64,000 nt of DNA from Gyromitra esculenta (Eukaryota > Ascomycota > Pezizomycetes > Pezizales > Discinaceae), in assembly GCA_038503075.1 (NCBI GenBank), contig JBCAML010000013.1, positions 744,001 through 808,000 of the forward strand. The letters are read 5' to 3'. The translations under genes and the position numbers were made by a program. Shown here in pieces: positions 57,353 through 64,000 of this stretch. The notes beneath the pieces were generated by a model. That model was not told the DNA's origin, searched no databases, and was given only the letters and a program-made list of their open reading frames with translations. Position 1 is the stretch's first letter. The number at the start of each line of letters is the position of its first letter.

Positions 57353-60345
57353 CCCAACTTAGCCTAAATCCAACGTTGCTTTCGATCACATGGAAGGAAG
57401 GGAGTATAGGCACAAACAAACCGTTTAGGGAACATACAGCGAGGCTTGCAAATGCCGGCCCCGTGATACTAATGATCGCAGAGCTAGAGCTAAACAGCAA
57501 TTTAGAGTACATACTTCCAAACCAGGTTTTTAGGCTTCGCTTTTTTTCGCTCCACATATTAACTCGCACGAGAAGACGCCGACCGCGGCTACACAAGACA
57601 ATGGAGCGCGGGGATGGGGAAAAGTGTGACCACGTTATTTAACAAAAATATATTCCACGTCTGGGAGACGGTTTCCCCACACACCCACACGAGTATGCGA
57701 TATATACGTATACGTGACGAAGTTAAATGGTGGAGACTAGAGGTCGTAAATAACATTCAATAGAGGCCTAGCTAGACCACGGCGGAATCATAAAAATAAG
57801 ACAGAAATAAAACAACGGATATACATAGGAAATTGGTAGCGGAGAATAAACCCCCAACCCAAAGCTAGAGAGAGGGAAGCAATACTACACCTTTCTTTCT
57901 CTCTCGCGATATTACATGAATACCTATCAAAGTGGAAGAAGTGGGCCGGGTAGCACTGACTTAATCTTATCACTTGAGAGGTTGTTTATTCTCTGCCAAG
58001 AACGCCAAGAACTCTTTTTTTTTTTTTTTCGTCCTATTACGTTTTAAAAACTACTATACTGCCTTGCGCATGATAGCTACGTGTGATGCTTCACAGCCAA
58101 ACTAATAGTTTAATTAACAAAACCCAAGTTTAAACCCATCCTCCAGCAAGCCCGTGGAGCATCTGGCCTAAAGTCACGCCCCAGCCAGCCAGATTACAAT
58201 TGCTCATTCGAGGATGTTGTTGGCCCGAGGCATATCCAAAGATTATAAGTAAACGGCTATTCGGCACAGCCTTCTCAATCCATGCAGAAAGCTCAAGAGA
58301 GGGAGAGGGAGAGGGAGAGAACCAAAAGTCGGCTATTGCCGTTGTTGCCGGTGCAGAAAGTAAACCTGTAACCTGTAACGCTGCTGCATTAATTGGGTTC
58401 TGTCAACATGCCGAATACAGTGAAAGCTCCGGCAATAGCAGCTAGAAGCCAAACTGCTCCTAATATCAACGAGGGGGGAACGGTCATCCTCGGCAATGGC
58501 TACTCCGAGGTTCTCGGAGGATTAGTAGGTTGGGTGTGAATATGGGCTAGAGGTAGGAGATATATTCTGGCAGGCGGTAGATGTCTTGATTCGGTAAGTT
58601 GACGTGACTACACGGACTTGCGTCGAGGTTGTAGTATTGGGACAACGAGCAGCGTATACACCATTGTTAAGCCCCAATACTTAACTCCAGGCAAATGTTT
58701 ATTGCAGCCTAATACGGATAGAATGGTTGACTGATAGTTTTGTCACGGTCACCACGGGTTCCAGAAATCCGAAGTACGTTCACGCTATTAAGCTTTGACA
58801 CGCGTTGCAAGGTTTGGGCGAAGATACCCTGCAAGAGGATGGAGTTGAAACGCAGCGCTGCGAAACCCGGGCTCGTCCGAGTCATGGATCCTAGATTCGT
58901 TGCTATTTTTCAATGCAGAAACAGCTTCAATGCCAGTTGAAAAGTATCTCTGCTGCACCTTTCAAGAAATCTATGTCGGCTTTTAGAGCCCCCAAGTGCT
59001 ACTTTAAACTCTATGTACAGTAGTTATAGGCTTCCGCTAAATATTAGGAAATGCGACAACATGCCACACCTCCACCAACCGCAACTCCAAATAGACAGAA
59101 TCGATCAAACCATGAGCCAATCTCCACTCCATAGCCAAATATACATATAGCTGGCCCATCTACCATTCATCTTCTTGTCGCTGCAGTTGATTTGGTTACT
59201 TTAACGGGTGGGGGCGCGCGCGCAGCTTGTTGCAAAATTTCCCAGTACATATTTAATGAACGCCTAAGTACACACGGCTGATTTACCCCTACACTCATTC
59301 TCCGTACTATCGAATGACTCTCCACGATCCTGTGCACGGCAAGTTATCCGTGGCTCTAGTATCCATATACGCTCTTGTGGTTGTTTGCATGAGATCGACG
59401 TAGGCATATATGGAGACATTGTGTAACGAACAATATTCCCCAAAAATGTCTCAGCTACTAAGTGACCAACCATAAACCAGTAGCTTTCAAAACGCCAAAC
59501 TCATGTGTACTATTAGCAGTAGCTTAAGGTGAGTTATCTTAAGAACCAGAATTCGGTTGCTACGAGATCATCGTAGCAAGCAAAGTTACTATTAGAAAAA
59601 ACCTCTCTTGGGACTAGGGCTATATCTGCATACATGTGTCTTGAATTAACCTCTAAGAGGATTCTAGGAATAGTTAACACTCAGTTTTATTAATATATAA
59701 TACTCATCCGGGGATAAGAATCCCTCTCAAGCCAGGCACCGAGCACCTCCCAAGAAGCCACGGTCCTTCATTTCCGAGTCCCCATTTCCAAGCTAACCCT
59801 TTTACAGCACCGGAGCGTTACAGACTGGCGCGCACGAGGCAGCAATCGATCCAACGTCTCAGCAGCTTGTTGACGGCATATGCTGCTTAACAGTTTGGTT
59901 CCGCCGCTATGGTACGGCCCGGTGGTAACGCTTGAATAGGCGGCGGATCAACGTCGGTCGTCCGTCCGGGAGCTGTCCGGAACCCGAGGGTTCCGGTGCG
60001 CTTTTGGTACCCAGACGTCACCCATAATTACCGTGGAGTCGATAAATGCGTTACTGAGCCCCCCTACCTGCGTCTATAGCTATCGGGATGTGGGGTTGGC
60101 TAGTAGCTGTAGGCTTGGATTCGGTTTAGCTTGACGGATGTGGTGATCTTCAATTCGGTCTTTGGTGATGTTTTTGGAATAGCAAGTTATGGACTATCTT
60201 GCCGTTCACCCGACTATGGCTTTTTATAATAGTGTGGATTTCCCCCCACTGTGAGTTAGGAAATCAGTTGCCTGCGATACTTCGTCTTTACTTTAGGAAA
60301 TTCAATCTACATAATTCGACAGTGTGATATTTAATTAAGACTACG

Positions 60346-62310
60346 ATGGCGCCAAAATTACATATTTCAGATATTGTGCAAGACTTCACAGTACTAGATA
60401 TTGTGAAGATATCAGGAGCGTTGGTAAGTTTGCTGCAATCCTTCCGTATATGGGATTTGAGTTATCTATTTGGATTTTTTTTTCTAACAAGTTTTCTCCA
60501 TACTCCAGGTTATCGTATACTATATCAGCAAAGCCATATACAGCATCTACTTCCACCCACTTTCGAAATTCCCAGGCCCCAAGTTGGCCGCAGTCACAAA
60601 TGTTTGCCCCCATCACTCTACACTGCAAACTACATCCCCTAACACGTCTACAACACAGATTCGTTATCTCCGCGGCCTAGTAAGCGGGCGTTCCATCTTC
60701 ATCAACAAGGAGCTCCACGACAAATACGGCCCCATCGTCCGCATCGCTCCTAATCTACTTTCCTTCTCCTCCGCATCCTCGTGGAAGAGTATCTACGGCC
60801 ATGTAGCTGGGCGCCAACAGTTCCTAAAATCAGACGTCTACGAAAGTGATTACCCAACCAACATTGTCAGTGCCCGAGATCCACACCAACACGGACAGAT
60901 GCGCCGACTACTCAGTCATGGGTTCTCGCAAAAGGCATTAATGGAGCAAGAGGATATTGTTCAGCACTATGTAGACTTGCTCGTGAAGCAGATCAATGTG
61001 CATGCGACTGGGAAGGAGGAGGGCGAGGAGATGGTTAAGTGGTATAACTTTACGACATTTGATATTATAGGCGATTTGGCTTTTGGAGATCCTTTCGGTA
61101 GCTTGAACGATGGTGAGTTTATTTCTTCCTTGGTGTGTCTATTAAAGGCCCTTACTGATGCTTTGTGTGATTGCAGCGAAGCCACATTTCTGGGTGTCGC
61201 TGATTTTGCAGAGTCTTGAGATGCTGCCGTGGGTCACTGTGTTTAAGAGGCTTCCGATCATGCTGAAATTGAAACCGTACTTCATATCAAAGGAGACTAT
61301 CGCATCAAGGAAGACCCATCTCAACTACAGCCGTAATAAGATTATCAAGTTCGATCCCCCCCAATGAGCCAGCGAGCGAGTGATTGTTTGTGAAGAAAAG
61401 TTCAGACCAGCTAACAGCCTCACAGGAGAATAGAATCTACCAGGCCAAGAAAAGATTTCCTCTCCAGAGTTCTAGCCCAAAAAGAATCCCAAGGCATCAC
61501 GATAGACGAGCTTTCGTCTCAGTCCCACGTCTTGATGTCCGTATATACCTCCCCGGTCCCCCAGTACAGTAACTAACAAGATCCCACCATCCACAGTGTC
61601 GCCGGCTCAGAAACAACCGCAACCTTCCTCTCCGCCGTAACCTACCACCTCTGCCGCACCCCGCACGCCTACGCAGCAATCACAAAAGAGATCCGCACCG
61701 CCTTCAACAACTACAACGACATCCAAGGCCACAACACCGAGTCCCTAGTCTACCTCAGAGCCATAATCGACGAAGGGCTCCGGATCTACCCTCCAGTCCC
61801 CGTCGGCATGCCCCGAATCAGTCCCGGCGAGACCGTCGACGGACACTTTATACCCGAGGGGACAGAAGTGGCAACTTGGGCCTGGGCCGCAACACACTCG
61901 ACGGAGAACTTCCACAGGCCGTATGAGTTTATTCCGGAGCGCTGGATCGATAGCGATTGTACGGATAAGAAGGAGGCGAGTCAGCCGTTTATGCTAGGTG
62001 CGAGGGTTTGCTTGGGCCGGAAGTATGATCACACACACACACCCCTTCTCTCTCTGACTGTAGTTTATTTATTTTTTGGGATGGAGGGAATGGAAGGAAT
62101 GACTGGCTAACTGGTTGTTGCTGTAGTTTGGCGCTTATGGAGATGCGTGTTATTTTGGCAAAGATGCTTTGGACGTATGATATGGAGCTCATGAACAAAG
62201 ACCTCGATTGGGATAATGAGAGTCGTTGCTACACTCTCTGGAGGAAGCCGGATCTTAATATTAAGTTTACTAGGAGGGCGGGCATTCATGTGCCGGTGCT
62301 TGACGATTAA
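60346..62310 (+). CDS. Cytochrome P450 monooxygenase, 505 aa, complete
   Basis: A class-II-type, ER-anchored haem monooxygenase. Seven exons: 60346-60423, 60509-60601, 60659-61112, 61177-61348, 61426-61536, 61597-62022 and 62127-62310. A hydrophobic N-terminus (about 14-40) leads to FHPLSKFPGPKLAAV. Motifs: helix C WKSIYG..., I-helix AGSETTAT (305-312), ExxR as EGLR (362-365), PERW (416-419) and the haem loop FMLGARVCLGRN, with Cys441 as the haem ligand. The last intron splits the haem loop at GR/N. Exon 5 uses a GTCCGT donor, unusual but needed for LIVAGSETT. Intron 2 (57 nt) could be retained without a frame break, adding 19 residues. Substrate unknown; it resembles the large group of fungal P450s acting on secondary metabolites. 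No cluster genes lie within the window, although the right side is cut off. Confidence 0.92.
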
Positions 62311-64000
62311 ATTTAATAACCAGCACCTACATGCGTAAAGGGGGAGGAAATCGAAAAACTGGAAAATGCATGAGGGGAGGAGGGGGTGGATACGAACTTT
62401 TGGGAATTGGAGCTTTTTCTTTCGCTCACTTTGTGTATAACACTCTTTATTAGCACCCGGGCGTTTTTAGTTTGGCTTTTATTACTCTCGTTGGTTTGTA
62501 GGTAGATTCAAAGTTTCTACGTTCTATTACTCTACTGGTTTTCTACTCCACTAAACCAGCACCTCACAATGAACGACAGTCTACCAAGGACAGCCCAGCG
62601 CACACGTAGACCTAAAACACATACCTCAGTCCACAACCTTCACTCCCTATTTCCATTTGTTGAAGATGCTTCCTAGTACGGGGTGCCTCCTCGGGTGTGG
62701 TTTCGAAGTCGGAAATGATTGAGAGACAGGCCCCCGAGCACTCGGGCACTCGGGCACCCGAGAGAGCTATATAAATAGGAGCCGTATGCCCTCCTCTAGC
62801 AGGCAAACAATCGAGTCCTCTATTCCTCTCTACGTGCCCCAATACTACAACACCATTCACTCCAATAATCGAGTGATACTACATGAACGAACAACTCCCC
62901 TAAACGCCCAACCAAACGCCCAATTAAATACCCATTATTATTTTTCCAACAGCCCATAAAACCCAACCCCAGCTAACTCCAAACCCTACTACCCACATCT
63001 CACCAAGCCCACCACCTATCCAGCATACCCTAACTAAGCACACGTAATAGAGTACTACCAAACCGGCTAACCCCGAACCTGCATAGAACCAAGATAACCA
63101 TACCATGTTTATGCAGCTCCACAATCAGCACTCTACTTACACTTCCATCCATCCATCCATCCTCTCTCCATGCATAACCGATCCCGTTACCGCAACAAAT
63201 TAATATTTTTTTAATTTTTAATTTTCCCCCCCTCCCCCACCCCTTCCGCATACCATGCATACCATACCGTACCGTACCCGCTCTAAAGTACCGGCATTGC
63301 ATAAAGCCAAGCTCCTAACGGGCCGGGAAAATCCTAAATACATACTCTACGTACATACATGTAACTAATGTAGTTCAGGGGGTGAAGGACGGGTTTATCC
63401 ATGAAAAAGAATGAAGGAAAAAAAAGGGGGGGAGGGGGATTCGATACCACGTATGCCTACCGATTAGATTTTTTTTTTTCAGATGATTGTGGATTTTGGG
63501 GAACTACTCTGCAGTCGTTCACGGGGGTGATTGCGAATACTGGGTGTTGACGAACGGGGGACTTTTTGTTGAGAAAGAAAGTTGCCAAGCCGCGGATCTG
63601 GGCGGAAAAACTTCTACAGTCGTTCACGGGGTGATAGCGAACACTGGGTGTTGGCGAGCGGGGGGATTTAGACCAATAAAGTGCTGGAAGTTTCCGCCCA
63701 GATCCGCGACTTGGCAACTTTCTTTCCCACAAAACCCCTGTTCGTCAACACCCAGTATTCGCTATCACCCCGTGAACGACTGTAGTGCTTTATTGGCCTA
63801 AATTTCCCCCCGTTCGTCAACACCAAGTGTTCGCTATCACCCTGTGAACGAGTCTACTATCGCGCGTAGAATATGGATCAGGGTTTTCCTGGTAGTTAAT
63901 TACATATGGAGCAGTGTGCTCGTTTTCTGATTCTAGATTTTCGGTATTTAAGGGGCTTGGTATATATCTATTTTTTTTTTAAAATCATTGTTTTATTGTT
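62311..64000. other. Right edge without genes
   Basis: 1.7 kb with simple repeats (CATC at about 63142-63162, GTACC at about 63265-63280) and the palindromic element at 63500-63860. Long frames inside the element are products of its inverted repeats. Confidence 0.5.
63500..63860. mobile_element. Large palindromic element of A-B-A'-B' layout
   Basis: Block A (about 63510-63605), starting GCAGTCGTTCACGGGGGTGA and ending GATCTGGGCGGAAA, is present in inverted form at about 63689-63775. Block B (about 63612-63687), starting TACAGTCGTTCACGGGGTGA and ending AATAAAGTGCT, is present in inverted form at about 63785-63852. Blocks A and B share a sub-unit, TTCACGGGGTGATAGCGAAC followed by ACTGGGTGTTG, so this unit appears four times, two in each orientation. 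Such a stretch could fold into long alternative hairpins. No coding capacity is credible. A foldback-type or composite MITE element is likely. Confidence 0.8.

Larger units (their letters stand above)
55449..60345. other. 4.9-kb gene-poor stretch
   Basis: Holds a broken reading frame at 56087-56302 and a dispersed repeat at 57216-57352 (separate entries). Apart from these I see only short unsupported frames, a T-run at about 58015-58030, a CG-alternating run near 59214-59222 and, at the right end, the P450 promoter region. Confidence 0.5.

Noticed and set aside
63457..63801. Open frames of 91 and 104 codons on both strands
   Set aside because: They arise from the inverted repeats of the palindromic element and mirror each other.

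Overview
The window is nuclear DNA of a filamentous ascomycete (Pezizomycotina; Leotiomycetes would fit, but that is only an impression). The reasons are short introns of about 50-250 nt with GTAAGT-like donors, CTAAC/CTGAC-like branch sites and YAG acceptors; monocistronic genes on both strands; pyrimidine-rich leaders; and protein families with a fungal look (VASt sterol-transfer protein, Dph5, MIT/coiled-coil protein, SSXT protein, P450). Exon structures were built by hand from frame, splice signals and family conservation. No search was run.

Left part (1-15 kb): an unrecognised two-exon gene (0.6-1.4 kb); two diverged PIG-H/Gpi15-like genes on the minus strand (1.8-2.7 and 4.1-4.9 kb) with the same intron position, separated by a nest of inverted repeats; a long-armed foldback element (5.0-5.6 kb); a 1246-residue GRAM/VASt sterol-transfer gene (8.0-12.0 kb); and a C2H2 zinc-finger gene (13.4-14.6 kb).

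Centre (15-42 kb): a gene desert with degenerate satellites (16-20 kb); DPH5 (diphthamide pathway); a nuclear Myb/SANT-like gene; a tandem segmental duplication carrying two small coiled-coil paralogues, one copy interrupted downstream by a TA-flanked MITE; an MIT/coiled-coil protein resembling Atg38; two disordered proteins ending in the same alternating hydrophobic/charged motif, with a helical protein between them resembling DUF6987; a small two-exon gene; then about 2 kb of tandem and direct repeats.

Right part (42-64 kb): a 1005-residue J-domain protein; an SSXT (SS18/Snf11-like) SWI/SNF-type subunit; a 52-codon small ORF; a seven-exon P-loop ABC-class ATPase with an 18-nt microexon; a 5-kb stretch with a broken reading frame and a dispersed repeat; a complete seven-exon cytochrome P450; and a large A-B-A'-B' palindromic element near the right end.

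The genes mostly look like independent housekeeping or lineage-specific units. I see no biosynthetic cluster and no defence island. The unusual content is the duplicated PIG-H-like pair, the pair of proteins with a shared C-terminal beta-type motif, the many small repeat and foldback elements, and the palindrome TACATGTA, which I counted 17 times, nearly all outside genes.
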